Positions 8,731 through 16,577 of a DNA stretch of 64,000 nt are shown here, in pieces. The notes below the pieces were generated by a model. It was not told the DNA's origin, made no database searches, and saw only the letters and a program-made list of their open reading frames with translations. Within the stretch, counting starts at the first letter, position 1; each line of letters starts with the position of its first letter. The DNA comes from an uncultured Paracoccaceae bacterium (lineage in GTDB: Bacteria; Pseudomonadota; Alphaproteobacteria; Rhodobacterales; Rhodobacteraceae). Made by a program: the position numbers and the translations under genes. The stretch covers positions 124,001 to 188,000 of the forward strand of contig CANNFQ010000006.1 of the NCBI GenBank assembly GCA_947503925.1, read 5' to 3'.

Positions 8731-9608
8731 GTGGGGGACGAATTAAGAAGCACCACTTTGTTCCCAAAGTCCTTCAAAAGCCGTTCAGGTCAGAAGGTGA
8801 TCATATCTGGTATGCTTGCCGAGGCGAAAATGGGCGTTTCGGTGATGTTGAAGATAGGAATATAGAGTCAACCTTTAGACTTCGTGATCTCTACACAGTG
8901 CTTGATAACGATGATACCTTATCGGACGAAGTTGAGAGAAGTTTCTACGGACACATTGATAACTATCTCGGAAAGATCATTCCGGACTTATTGGCAGCAT
9001 TTGAGCGAAATGAAGTTCCGACTTTTTCTGATAAAGCCCTAGAAAGCCTTCAGCGTGTTACTTATGAAATGATAAAGCGAACTCCAGACTTCACTCGGAG
9101 CTATGATGATCTGGAGATCGGGCGTGAATTCATCGAGGACGTTTTAAAGGCCCTTGAGGCGCAACCTGATGCCGAGTTGCAAAGAAAATTTACACAAGTT
9201 CTTTCAGATGAAGCAAGTCTGCGTAAGCAGGGCCGAAGTATTCGCGTGAAAGGAATGATAAGAAAATCAGAAAAGGTAAGTGAAGCCATGAAGGATCTCG
9301 TCGTCCGCTGGGCGGTGATAGAGGGCAAGCAGTCTTTTGTTCTTTCAAGCTTAGTCGCTTACCGTATTGGAAATGGTGGGCCTAATGGTCTTTCCAATCC
9401 CAGCGTTGAAATCTGGATGCCGATAGCGCCAAAGTATGCGGTTGTTTTGGTCCGAGACCCCAATAACAAGATACCGCTTAGAGTGACGGAGGACAGAGAC
9501 CACGTGCGGAGGGTGAACGAGTATGCAATACGCAACAGTGCTTTTGTAGCTTCGCATTCGGACAGACTTTTGAAGTCGCTTGTTAAGCATGGTGGGATGC
9601 TAAGTTAG
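8727..9608 (+). CDS. DUF4238-family protein
   Basis: A 293-residue protein with the N-terminal [15 protein letters not shown], the hallmark of DUF4238 proteins (KxHHxVPxxxLxxF). Function is unknown; members are often found in accessory islands. The start is GTG at 8727, overlapping the thyX stop. The coding sequence is visibly AT-richer than its neighbours and uses ATA, AGA and TTA codons that are rare nearby, and the downstream flank is a repeat-rich non-coding stretch. Both point to recent acquisition. Confidence 0.75.
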   Translation: MSGGRIKKHHFVPKVLQKPFRSEGDHIWYACRGENGRFGDVEDRNIESTFRLRDLYTVLDNDDTLSDEVERSFYGHIDNYLGKIIPDLLAAFERNEVPTFSDKALESLQRVTYEMIKRTPDFTRSYDDLEIGREFIEDVLKALEAQPDAELQRKFTQVLSDEASLRKQGRSIRVKGMIRKSEKVSEAMKDLVVRWAVIEGKQSFVLSSLVAYRIGNGGPNGLSNPSVEIWMPIAPKYAVVLVRDPNNKIPLRVTEDRDHVRRVNEYAIRNSAFVASHSDRLLKSLVKHGGMLS

Positions 9609-9643
9609 TCAACAGCCTAAATCCTTACCCGCCCGGCATCGCC

Positions 9644-9773
9644 GGGCAGCGCCCGGACCTCCCCCACGGGGAGGGCGCTCTTGCAGCGTCCCAACTCACA
9701 CAAACGTCACATCTGAATTGACCTGCCAGCCACGCACCTCTGTCACAACGCCCCCGAGGTCCGGGCGCTGCCC
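9644..9773. repeat. 130-bp element bounded by 17-bp perfect inverted repeats
   Basis: GGGCAGCGCCCGGACCT at 9644-9660 is the exact reverse complement of AGGTCCGGGCGCTGCCC at 9757-9773. The interior starts with a GC-rich segment (9659-9690) that recurs at 9891-9922. The layout is that of a small non-autonomous (MITE-like) or REP/BIME-type element; no target duplication is obvious. Confidence 0.6.
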
Positions 9774-9851
9774 TTCTCCTGTGCACAACACCGACCGCAG
9801 TTTTCGTTGCAACCAAACGCACCCGGGCCGGGGCTCCGCCCGTTTTCGGCT

Positions 9852-9874
9852 GAATTGATCCACTGGATCAATTC
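9852..9874. repeat. Perfect palindrome, 10-bp arms
   Basis: GAATTGATCC (9852-9861), ACT, GGATCAATTC (9865-9874). It sits between the two element copies. It could be a cruciform or hairpin, or a protein-binding site. Confidence 0.5.
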
Positions 9875-9890
9875 CGAGACGGCTCAAACC

Positions 9891-10009
9891 CTCCCTCACG
9901 GGGAGGGCGCTTTTGCAACGTCACACCCCGCACCACAGTCACCCATGAACGGCAACCCCGCCAAACACACCCGTCGGTGCGCCCCCCCCGAGGTCCGGGC
10001 GCTGCCCTT
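9891..10009. repeat. Second, partial copy of the inverted-repeat element
   Basis: 9891-9922 matches 9659-9690 at 29 of 32 positions, and 9985-10009 matches 9751-9775 at all 25 positions, including the right terminal repeat. The offset is 232-234 bases for both blocks. The left terminal repeat is missing and the middle has diverged. Confidence 0.6.
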
Positions 10010-10101
10010 GTGCTGCGCGCCTTATCAGCCCGTTTTCGCGCGTGCCAAGCTGCGCTTAACGATTCGTAAACGGATTTTCGGCAGGTTTGGCGGCGTGATG
10101 C

Positions 10102-10128
10102 GGCGCGCGTGACGCTACGTCGCGCGCC
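10102..10128. repeat. GC-rich hairpin, 8-bp arms
   Basis: GGCGCGCG at 10102-10109 pairs with CGCGCGCC at 10121-10128 across 11 bases. No T-tract follows, so it is not a typical intrinsic terminator. Confidence 0.4.
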
Positions 10129-10281
10129 GAAGGTGGCCTGCAGGCGATCCGAAAAGGCCCCCAATTACAGCGCTTTTTCCTTGTGACCCTACGTTACCGG
10201 GGGAATTGTCACGTAAGGTTCCCCTCCGGAAATGAGGGCGTTTCCAGTAGATTTTTATCAATGCGAGAACTGGGGAATGCT

Positions 10282-10455
10282 ATGACCACGATCAAGAACA
10301 CAAGCCTTGCAAAAGACGACACCAGACGGCGTGCCTTTTCGCCGATCCAAATGGATCTGCTTGACCGGCTAAGCCAGGAGGCCGAGACGCGCACCGGGGA
10401 CAATCCCGCCACCCTGTCAGATCGCCCCGGCACGAAAAGCCGTCTGGCCGCTTAG
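10282..10455 (+). CDS. Small hypothetical protein
   Basis: A possible 57-residue basic/polar protein (MTTIKNTSLAKDD...). GGGGAA lies at a usable distance before the ATG at 10282. The 3' end overlaps the end of cspA on the other strand by 3 bases. No family is recognised. A start at 10261 is also possible. Supported only by the ribosome binding site, codon-like composition and the tight convergent fit. Confidence 0.4.
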   Translation: MTTIKNTSLAKDDTRRRAFSPIQMDLLDRLSQEAETRTGDNPATLSDRPGTKSRLAA

Positions 10456-10661
10456 CCCGCGGCCGCCAGGTTGCCCGCCATCTTGCGCCCGTCGCGCCCT
10501 TCGATCAGATCAAAAGTAACCTTTTGATCATCGGCCAGACCGGTCATCCCGGACTGTTCCACTGCGGAAATATGCACAAAGATATCGCTGCCCCCATCAT
10601 CGGGTGCAATAAATCCGTAACCTTTCGTTGTATTGAACCATTTTACGGTGCCACTCGGCAT
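10452..10661 (-). CDS. Cold-shock-domain protein
   Basis: A 69-residue single cold-shock domain that binds single-stranded RNA/DNA. RNP1 reads KGYGFI and RNP2 reads DIFVHIS, with the usual GTVKWFN start. The ATG at 10661 is preceded by AGGAGA on the minus strand, a strong ribosome binding site, which rules out the longer upstream frame. Homologous to CspA-type proteins; which CspA paralogue cannot be decided. Confidence 0.93.
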   Translation of the reverse strand: MPSGTVKWFNTTKGYGFIAPDDGGSDIFVHISAVEQSGMTGLADDQKVTFDLIEGRDGRKMAGNLAAAG

Positions 10662-10837
10662 TTTTTCGTCTCCTTCTTGTCGTGCCCGGGCGGGACGAGG
10701 CCAGATATGAGCCCTGCGACACAACTGTCCTTGCTTGACCTTGCACCCCTAGACTTAAGTGTTTTATGCAAAAGGCAAATGATATGGCGTCGCAGCCCGA
10801 CCTCCCCGGCAAAGTTTCGCACAAAGGACAGATCAAC

Positions 10838-11164
10838 ATGCGTTTTTTCGGCTTAAAATCATGCGATACATGTCGCAAGGCGCGCAAGGCTCTTGCCGAT
10901 GCGGGCCATGATCCGACAATTATCGATGTGCGCGCGGATGGTATCGCGGCAGAAGATCGGGCCAGTATCATTGCCGCCTTTGGCGATCAGGCGATCAACA
11001 AGGCCTCAACCACATGGCGCGGGTTGGATGACGCGGAAAAGTCTGGTGATCCTGCCGCGTTATTGGAGGCCCACCCGACATTAATGAAGCGGCCTGTCAT
11101 TGAACAGGATGGGCATTGGACAATCGGGTGGAAACCGGACGTTCAGGCGCAATATCTGTCGTAA
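10838..11164 (+). CDS. ArsC/Spx-family thioredoxin-fold protein
   Basis: A 108-residue protein of the arsenate reductase ArsC/Spx family. It begins MRFFGLKSCDTCRKA, with a CxxC pair at the position of the ArsC nucleophilic Cys, and has KRPVIE, the conserved RP-containing segment, near the C-terminus. The CxxC makes it look more like Spx/YffB-type proteins than a true arsenate reductase, and there are no ars genes nearby. AAAGGA precedes the ATG. Confidence 0.8.
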   Translation: MRFFGLKSCDTCRKARKALADAGHDPTIIDVRADGIAAEDRASIIAAFGDQAINKASTTWRGLDDAEKSGDPAALLEAHPTLMKRPVIEQDGHWTIGWKPDVQAQYLS

Positions 11165-11173
11165 ATATGTGGC

Positions 11174-11196
11174 TCAGGTGGGTTGCCCCCACCTGA
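11174..11196. terminator. Hairpin between convergent arsC-like and thrS genes
   Basis: TCAGGTGGG (11174-11182) pairs with CCCACCTGA (11188-11196) across 5 bases. It lies between two convergent genes and could stop transcription from both sides, although no T-run follows. Confidence 0.55.
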
Positions 11197-11202
11197 CCAT
11201 TG

Positions 11203-13152
11203 TTACCCGCGCTGGTCGGGCGGTGTCGCGTCATGCGCAAGTTCGGGCACGATGTCGGACAGGCCCACGACCGATGTGCGGTTTTCGCCCAATCGCCGCG
11301 CTGTCACGGTCCGTTCAGCCACTTCGCGCGCGCCAAGCGCCAAGATGATTGGCACCTTGCCGACGGAGTGTTCGCGGACCTTATAGTTGATCTTTTCGTT
11401 GCGCAGATCGGCCTCTGCCCGCACACCGGCGGCTTGCAAGGCAGCGACGACCTCGTGGGCATAGTCATCAGCATCGGACACGATGGTCGCCACAACGACC
11501 TGGCGTGGGGCCAGCCAGAAGGGCAGTTTGCCCGCATGTTCTTCGATCAGGATGCCCACGAAACGTTCAAAAGAACCGAGCGTGGCGCGGTGCAGCATAT
11601 AGGGGCGGTGTTTGTTGCCATCCTCGCCAATATAGGTCGCACCCAACCGTTCGGGCAGGTTCGGGTCCACCTGGAATGTGCCGCATTGCCATGTCCGGCC
11701 AATCGCATCAGTCAGATAGAAATCAAGCTTGGGGCCGTAGAACGCGCCATCGCCTTCCTCCAACCGGAAATCGCGGCCTGTGGATTTGATCGCACCTTCG
11801 AGCGCGCCTTCGACATGGTCCCAGCTTTCATCGGATCCGACCCGTTTTTCGGGCCTTGTGGCAAAGGCAATTTCGAATTTCTCAAACCCCAGATCCTTGT
11901 AGATACTCGCAAGGAAATCGATGAACTTGGCGCATTCCGCCTCGATCTGATCTTCGGTGCAGAAGATATGACCGTCATCCTGGGTAAAGCCGCGCACCCG
12001 CATGATGCCATGCAATGCGCCGGAGGGTTCGTAGCGGCTGCACGACCCGAACTCGGCCAGTCGCAAGGGCAGGTCGCGATAGGATTTCAGACCCTGATTG
12101 AACACTTGCACATGGCAGGGACAATTCATCGGTTTCAGCGCATTGATCGCCTTTTCCTTGGCGTGCTCTTCTTCGACCTCAACGACAAACATATGTTCCT
12201 GGTATTTGTCCCAGTGGCCCGACGCCTCCCACAGCTTCCGATCAACGACCTGCGGCGTGTTGATTTCCTGATAGCCACCAGCGCGCTGTTTGCGGCGCAT
12301 ATAGTCTTGCAAGGTTGTGTAGACCGTCCAGCCATTGGGGTGCCAAAACACCTGACCGGGGGCTTCTTCCTGCATGTGAAACAGGTCCATCTCGCGGCCC
12401 AGCTTGCGGTGGTCGCGTTTGGCGGCCTCTTCCAGCCGGTGCAGATGCGATTTTAGGTCTTCCTTGTTACGGAAGGCGGTGCCGTAAATCCGTTGCAGCA
12501 TGGGCCGGTTGCTGTCGCCACGCCAATAGGCGCCCGCAATCGACATCAGTTTGAATGCGTCGGCCGGGACTTGCCCGGTATGTTGCAGATGCGGCCCCCG
12601 GCACAGATCCTGCCAGTCGCCATGCCAATACATGCGCAGTGGTTCATCACCCGGGATGCTTTCGATCAGTTCGACCTTATAGGGCTCGCCGCGGTCCTGA
12701 TAATACTGGATCGCCTTGGGGCGGTCCCAGATTTCGGTCCGGACCTCATCGCGTTCGTTGATGATTTCCTTCATCTTCTTTTCAATGAGGGCCAGGTCTT
12801 CGGGCACAAATGGCTCTTCCCGGTCAAAGTCGTAATACCAGCCGTCCTGAATAACGGGGCCGATGGTGACTTGTGTTTCAGGCCAGATTTCCTGCACCGC
12901 ACGGGCCATGATATGGGCCAGGTCGTGGCGGACCAATTCAAGTGCTGGGGCCTCATCCTTCATCGTGTTGATGGCGATGGAGGCGTCCGCATCGATGGGC
13001 CATTGCAGGTCCCAATGCTGGTCGTTGACGGTGGCGGAAATCGCCTTTTTGCGTAAGCTGGATGAGATATCGGCCGCCACGTCGGCAGGGGTCACCCCGG
13101 CCTCGTATGAACGGCTGTTACCATCAGGAAATGTCAGGGAAATCTGGCTCAT
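11203..13152 (-). CDS. thrS: Threonine-tRNA ligase
   Basis: Charges tRNA-Thr. The 649-residue protein shows the full ThrRS order: TGS domain (about 1-62), second additional (editing) domain including YDFDREEPF, class II catalytic core with [10 protein letters not shown] (zinc-binding Cys), [23 protein letters not shown] and [19 protein letters not shown], and a C-terminal anticodon-binding domain. GAGGAG lies just upstream of the ATG. Length is typical. It is a single-gene unit. Confidence 0.97.
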   Translation of the reverse strand: MSQISLTFPDGNSRSYEAGVTPADVAADISSSLRKKAISATVNDQHWDLQWPIDADASIAINTMKDEAPALELVRHDLAHIMARAVQEIWPETQVTIGPVIQDGWYYDFDREEPFVPEDLALIEKKMKEIINERDEVRTEIWDRPKAIQYYQDRGEPYKVELIESIPGDEPLRMYWHGDWQDLCRGPHLQHTGQVPADAFKLMSIAGAYWRGDSNRPMLQRIYGTAFRNKEDLKSHLHRLEEAAKRDHRKLGREMDLFHMQEEAPGQVFWHPNGWTVYTTLQDYMRRKQRAGGYQEINTPQVVDRKLWEASGHWDKYQEHMFVVEVEEEHAKEKAINALKPMNCPCHVQVFNQGLKSYRDLPLRLAEFGSCSRYEPSGALHGIMRVRGFTQDDGHIFCTEDQIEAECAKFIDFLASIYKDLGFEKFEIAFATRPEKRVGSDESWDHVEGALEGAIKSTGRDFRLEEGDGAFYGPKLDFYLTDAIGRTWQCGTFQVDPNLPERLGATYIGEDGNKHRPYMLHRATLGSFERFVGILIEEHAGKLPFWLAPRQVVVATIVSDADDYAHEVVAALQAAGVRAEADLRNEKINYKVREHSVGKVPIILALGAREVAERTVTARRLGENRTSVVGLSDIVPELAHDATPPDQRG

Positions 13153-13354
13153 GGCCGATGCTCCTCGTCAGTTTGGCGCCCACGGAACGCCCGGTTGCGG
13201 GTTATGTGTGGCGGGTTAATGACCTGACTTGTTTGGCGTGTCAACGTGATGATGCAAAGCTGCTGTTACGTCGAAATGGTCATTGACCCGCCTTGCGGAT
13301 CTGTCAACCATTGCCAATGGGTGGATCTTGACTAGATCAATAGGAGACGAACAG

Positions 13355-14005
13355 GTGCAAGATTTCAGATATTTGGTGATTGCGAGCGTGGCGTTGCTGA
13401 GTGCTTGTGGCGGTTCCGGTGGTGGTGGCGGAGGTGGTGTCAACACGGATTTTGATGCACTGGTTAACCGGGCTGAGGCGCTTTCGGACGCATTAGACGA
13501 AGTGGACGACTTGGAAACACCTGTTGCCGCGCTACCCACATCCGGCAGTGCAACGTATTCCGGTGTCGCAGTTTATTTCGGTGTTGATGTCGGGGGCAGC
13601 GATCCTGAGGTGTTTGGGGCTCTCGGTGAATTTGTCGGAGAAGCAAACTTTGCGAGTGAAACATTCACTGGCACGGCTGACAGCTTTATTGAGATCACGA
13701 ATGCGGAAGCGTTGGTTGACGACGAAATCGAGAACATCGACGCGATTGGTGGTAACCGGGTAAGCGGTTCATTCACCGTGGACACAACCTTCGACGGTAT
13801 TGACGATGGTGGAACAGAGCGCTCCATTCTTGTAGGCGACATTGACGGCAGCATCGTGCATGCCGATGGCTCCACGCAGACATATACTGGCTTGGAAGTC
13901 GAAGGGGGATTTTTCGGACCCAGTGGTACGCTGGTGAACGTTGATGGTTCCGGCATAAGTTCCGGCGGGGTCGCTGGTGCAGTGGGGATGCTTGGTAGCC
14001 GCTGA
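13355..14005 (+). CDS. TbpB-like surface lipoprotein, candidate Slam client
   Basis: A 216-residue lipoprotein starting at GTG 13355, with AGGAG 8 bases before it; a longer frame upstream would bury the signal. The signal sequence ends in LLSAC, a lipobox, followed by a GGSGGGGGGG tether. The C-terminal half is rich in beta-strand turns and ends with EGGFFGP...SSGGVAGAVG, resembling the last strands of transferrin-binding-protein-B-type barrels (GxFYGPxAxExGGxF). Such proteins are usually flipped to the cell surface by Slam proteins. The ligand is unknown; iron or haem binding is a family association only. Confidence 0.65.
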   Translation: MQDFRYLVIASVALLSACGGSGGGGGGGVNTDFDALVNRAEALSDALDEVDDLETPVAALPTSGSATYSGVAVYFGVDVGGSDPEVFGALGEFVGEANFASETFTGTADSFIEITNAEALVDDEIENIDAIGGNRVSGSFTVDTTFDGIDDGGTERSILVGDIDGSIVHADGSTQTYTGLEVEGGFFGPSGTLVNVDGSGISSGGVAGAVGMLGSR

Positions 14006-14144
14006 GGCCGAACAATCGGCTAAAATATGTGTGCCTGCGGTCCGATCATCTAAATTGGCTGCAGGCGGCATCCCGAAACCACGGTAGTCTACACATCACC
14101 CGCGAGCTAGCTGTTGGGTGCAGAGATGTATACCCAGATATACG

Positions 14145-14172
14145 TTGACTGCGACATGTTTGGCGTTAAATA
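14145..14172 (+). promoter_or_regulatory. Possible sigma-70 promoter for the 81-residue gene
   Basis: TTGACT at 14145-14150 is a good -35 element. TAAATA at 14167-14172, 16 bases downstream, is a weak -10. It sits about 45-70 bases before the ATG at 14216. Confidence 0.3.
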
Positions 14173-14215
14173 CGACATTAAGCCCAAGTAGATAACCATA
14201 TCTTGAGGACCTGAC

Positions 14216-14461
14216 ATGCCAAGCTACAACCGACAGTTTGATCTAAGCATTGCTGATGTTGACTTGATCGAGGAGGCTTTGCGCGCCCGGGGCCGTGAGC
14301 TTTGCCGTATGCGGCGTGCCTTGTCGGAAGAAAATCCGGCCCATCTGGAATCGATCCAGGTGATTGAGCAGGATCAGCGCGCGGGTGAAGAGTTGTTGGG
14401 CCGGCTGCATGATCAGAAGATCTTTTACCGGCCCAGTGCGCAGGTTTATGTTGGCGGCTGA
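14216..14461 (+). CDS. Conserved-looking small hypothetical protein
   Basis: An 81-residue, charged, probably helical protein (IADVDLIEEALRARGRELC). TTGAGGA lies 8-14 bases before the ATG. No family is recognised and there is no signal peptide or membrane segment. It converges with the MAPEG gene (6 bases between stop codons). Confidence 0.6.
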   Translation: MPSYNRQFDLSIADVDLIEEALRARGRELCRMRRALSEENPAHLESIQVIEQDQRAGEELLGRLHDQKIFYRPSAQVYVGG

Positions 14462-14467
14462 ACCGGC

Positions 14468-14890
14468 CTACATTCGTGCGGCGAAGACCGCATAGGCCAT
14501 GATCAGGCAGCAGATCCAACCGGCGGTAAAGATGATGGGGCGCAAGGGCAGGCGGGCCTTTCCGCTAATGTAGCCAACCGCATGGACCACCCTGAGCCAG
14601 AAAAACGCAATCGCCGTCCAGTAGGTCAGGGCGGTGAACCCGTCGAACCGATCCACCAGCATCACCAGAATGGCGAAGGGCACCAGCTGTTCAAGCAGGT
14701 TCAGATGCGCACGGTGTGCCCGGTGAATCCATTCTGGCAAAAGATGGGGGTTGGCGGGGCGGATGAAACCGTCAGGCATGCCTTCGGCCTCGGGAACCTG
14801 GGCCACGCCAATCACATAAGGCAGCCACATCGATGCGGCAAAGATAGCAAGGCAGGTCAGAATGCCCAGTTCGGTTGGGAAGCTTTCCAT
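14468..14890 (-). CDS. Second MAPEG-family membrane protein
   Basis: A 140-residue membrane protein with about four hydrophobic segments. HRAHRAHLNLLEQLVPFA is the MAPEG core (R..A..N..E..P), and FFWLRVVHAVGYI is the third helix region. The ATG at 14890 follows the ArsR-SRPBCC gene by 11 bases, so the two form an operon and the MAPEG protein may be part of the response that regulator controls. It is only distantly similar to the MAPEG protein at 5861. Confidence 0.78.
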   Translation of the reverse strand: MESFPTELGILTCLAIFAASMWLPYVIGVAQVPEAEGMPDGFIRPANPHLLPEWIHRAHRAHLNLLEQLVPFAILVMLVDRFDGFTALTYWTAIAFFWLRVVHAVGYISGKARLPLRPIIFTAGWICCLIMAYAVFAARM

Positions 14891-14901
14891 GATCGTTCTC
14901 C

Positions 14902-15645
14902 TTACATTGCCGCTTTGAGGCCGGTGCCGGTTTCGAGATAGCTTTTGAGCGATGCCGCCAGCCGCGCCCATCCTTCGGCGAAACCTTCCTGACCCGGCGC
15001 CATGTCGTAATGTTCGATCGTCAGCTTGCATTGGTCGCCCTGTGCTTCGATCAGGTAGACCATGTGGCTGGCAGGTGCGTCGGGGCCCATGAATAGCGGC
15101 TCAAACGTCATGGCGATGCGGCTTTTGGGGTCAAGCGCGGTTGTCACCTGACGCAGCATTGCGTCGCCATTGGGCAGGATGAAGGCGGTTGCCTGATCCA
15201 CGGCTGGATTGCCTTGCACCGTGTTACAGGCGAAATGATAGGCTGCCATCTGGTCGGCGTCTGTCAGTGCCGCCCAAAGCGCGTCTTGTGTGCAGCGGAT
15301 AAATGTCTGCATCATGAAATCGGGTTTTCCCATATGTGTGTCTTTCTCCAGTTTCGTTTTCAACTCTGTCAGTGCGCGGGCTTGTCTTTGAAGAAAGGGG
15401 GCGGCCCATCTATCCATCACCTCCTGCAGGGGCAGGGGGTTGAGGTAGTGATATTTGAACCGGCCATCCTTGCGCGTGACGATCAAATTCGCCTCTTCGA
15501 GGACTCTCAGATGCTTCATCACGCCAAAACGGGACATCGCTAGCACCTGTTCAAGGTCGCTAAGCGATTGCCCATCGCGTTTACGCAAACTGTCAAGCAG
15601 ATCGCGCCTTGCGGGGTCGTTGAGAGCTTTGAAAATCGCATCCAT
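14902..15645 (-). CDS. ArsR-family regulator fused to an SRPBCC (AHSA1-like) domain
   Basis: A 247-residue two-domain protein. Residues 1-90 form a winged helix of the ArsR/SdpR type (MDAIFKALNDPARRDLL, then SLSDLEQVLAMSRFGVMKHLRVLEEANLI, then the wing FKYHYLNP). Residues 105-245 form a START/SRPBCC ligand-binding domain of the AHSA1 type, beginning MGKPDFMMQTFI. This fusion is a recurring architecture in which the lipid- or aromatic-binding fold may sense a ligand. The ATG at 15645 is directly downstream of three palindromes (15651-15679), implying autoregulation. It diverges from a hydrolase gene. Confidence 0.85.
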   Translation of the reverse strand: MDAIFKALNDPARRDLLDSLRKRDGQSLSDLEQVLAMSRFGVMKHLRVLEEANLIVTRKDGRFKYHYLNPLPLQEVMDRWAAPFLQRQARALTELKTKLEKDTHMGKPDFMMQTFIRCTQDALWAALTDADQMAAYHFACNTVQGNPAVDQATAFILPNGDAMLRQVTTALDPKSRIAMTFEPLFMGPDAPASHMVYLIEAQGDQCKLTIEHYDMAPGQEGFAEGWARLAASLKSYLETGTGLKAAM

Positions 15646-15650
15646 GAGAT

Positions 15651-15679
15651 ACCTATAGGTTACTATATAGTCACGTGAC
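15651..15679. promoter_or_regulatory. Triple-palindrome operator for ArsR-SRPBCC gene
   Basis: Three perfect 10-bp palindromes follow one another: ACCTATAGGT (15651-15660), ACTATATAGT (15662-15671) and GTCACGTGAC (15670-15679, sharing two bases with the second). They begin 5 bases upstream of the regulator's ATG and lie in the divergent promoter region with the hydrolase gene at 15736. Confidence 0.65.
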
Positions 15680-15735
15680 AATAGAGTCACATAAAAAAAC
15701 TTGCAGCCGGCGTAACACTGTGATGCCATAAGCCT

Positions 15736-16497
15736 ATGGAAAATAATGCTGAAACACCAACATTCGTCACACCACAAGGACGCCGTATCGCCTATCGTTT
15801 GACTGATGGTGCAGGCCCTACGGTGGTTTTTCTGGGCGGTTTTAAGTCCGATATGGGGGGCACGAAGGCGGTGTTCCTTGAAAAATGGGCGCGCGATTCG
15901 GGGCGTGCCTTTCTGCGGTTTGACTATTCCGGCCATGGCGAAAGCAGTGCGGCGTTTACCGATGGCAGTATTGGCGACTGGTTTGAGGACGCTTGCGCGG
16001 CACTGGGCATGATCGCGGGGCCGCTGGTTTTGGTCGGGTCCTCCATGGGAGGCTGGATATCGCTGCTGGTGGCCCGTCAAATGCCCGAAAGGATAGCTGG
16101 GCTAGTGACCATCGCCGCTGCGCCGGACTTCACCGAAGACAGCATGTGGGCCGGGTTCTCAGACGCGCAACGGGAAGAACTGGAGACCGCAGGCCAGGTC
16201 GCATTACCATCCGAATATGGCGATCCTTACATCATCACCAAACGCCTGATCACCGAAGGACGTGACCGCCTTGTGCTGCGCGACCCGCTGCCCCTGCCAT
16301 TCCCTGTGCGGTTCTTGCAAGGCACGGCAGATGCCGATGTGGACATGTCTGTGGCCTTGCGCCTGCTGGATCATGCGACCGGCCCAGATATGCGTCTGAC
16401 CCTGGTGGATGGCGCTGATCATCGGTTTTCGGATGACAGCTGTCTTGATCTGATTGTCGCATCGGTCACCGATGTTTTGGAAAGGGCGATGGGTTAA
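15736..16497 (+). CDS. Alpha/beta hydrolase
   Basis: A 253-residue hydrolase with an intact triad: nucleophile elbow GSSMGG, an acidic residue in the GTADADV segment and His in VDGADHRF. The YSGHGES motif after the oxyanion strand resembles thioesterase/esterase-type hydrolases such as ABHD10-like proteins. Substrate is unknown. It is divergent from the ArsR-SRPBCC gene, whose operator region it shares. Its stop codon lies inside a palindromic element (16488-16505). Confidence 0.82.
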   Translation: MENNAETPTFVTPQGRRIAYRLTDGAGPTVVFLGGFKSDMGGTKAVFLEKWARDSGRAFLRFDYSGHGESSAAFTDGSIGDWFEDACAALGMIAGPLVLVGSSMGGWISLLVARQMPERIAGLVTIAAAPDFTEDSMWAGFSDAQREELETAGQVALPSEYGDPYIITKRLITEGRDRLVLRDPLPLPFPVRFLQGTADADVDMSVALRLLDHATGPDMRLTLVDGADHRFSDDSCLDLIVASVTDVLERAMG

Positions 16498-16505
16498 AAC
16501 CCATC
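16488..16505 (+). terminator. Palindrome overlapping the stop codon (copy 1)
   Basis: GATGGGTT-AA-AACCCATC, directly followed by TTACG, with the TAA stop of the hydrolase inside the hairpin. An almost identical element lies at 40068-40085 in the same position relative to another gene. It probably ends the transcript or protects the 3' end; it may belong to a dispersed repeat family. Confidence 0.55.
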
Positions 16506-16577
16506 TTACGCAACGTCGCTGTTCTGCATCAGGGTCTTTGTCGCGTAACGTGCCGCAAATCCTTTGGAGGGGACGCT

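Larger units (their letters stand above)
9609..10281. other. Gene-free, repeat-rich intergenic stretch
   Basis: No convincing gene is seen in these 670 bases. The stretch holds a 130-bp element with 17-bp terminal inverted repeats (9644-9773), a diverged second copy of its interior and right end (9891-10009), a 10-bp-arm palindrome (9852-9874) and an 8-bp-arm hairpin (10102-10128). Short open frames here lack ribosome binding sites and are composed mainly of the repeats. Confidence 0.7.

Noticed and set aside
9852..9874. FNR/Anr-like site TTGAT...ATCAA
   Set aside because: The half-sites are separated by 7 bases, not the 4 needed for an FNR box.
9807..10164. Several open frames of about 100 codons in the repeat region
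   Set aside because: They consist of the repeat element and have no ribosome binding sites or domains.
11200..12456. Long open frame on the plus strand opposite thrS
   Set aside because: It is the shadow of a conserved housekeeping gene and has no recognisable domain.
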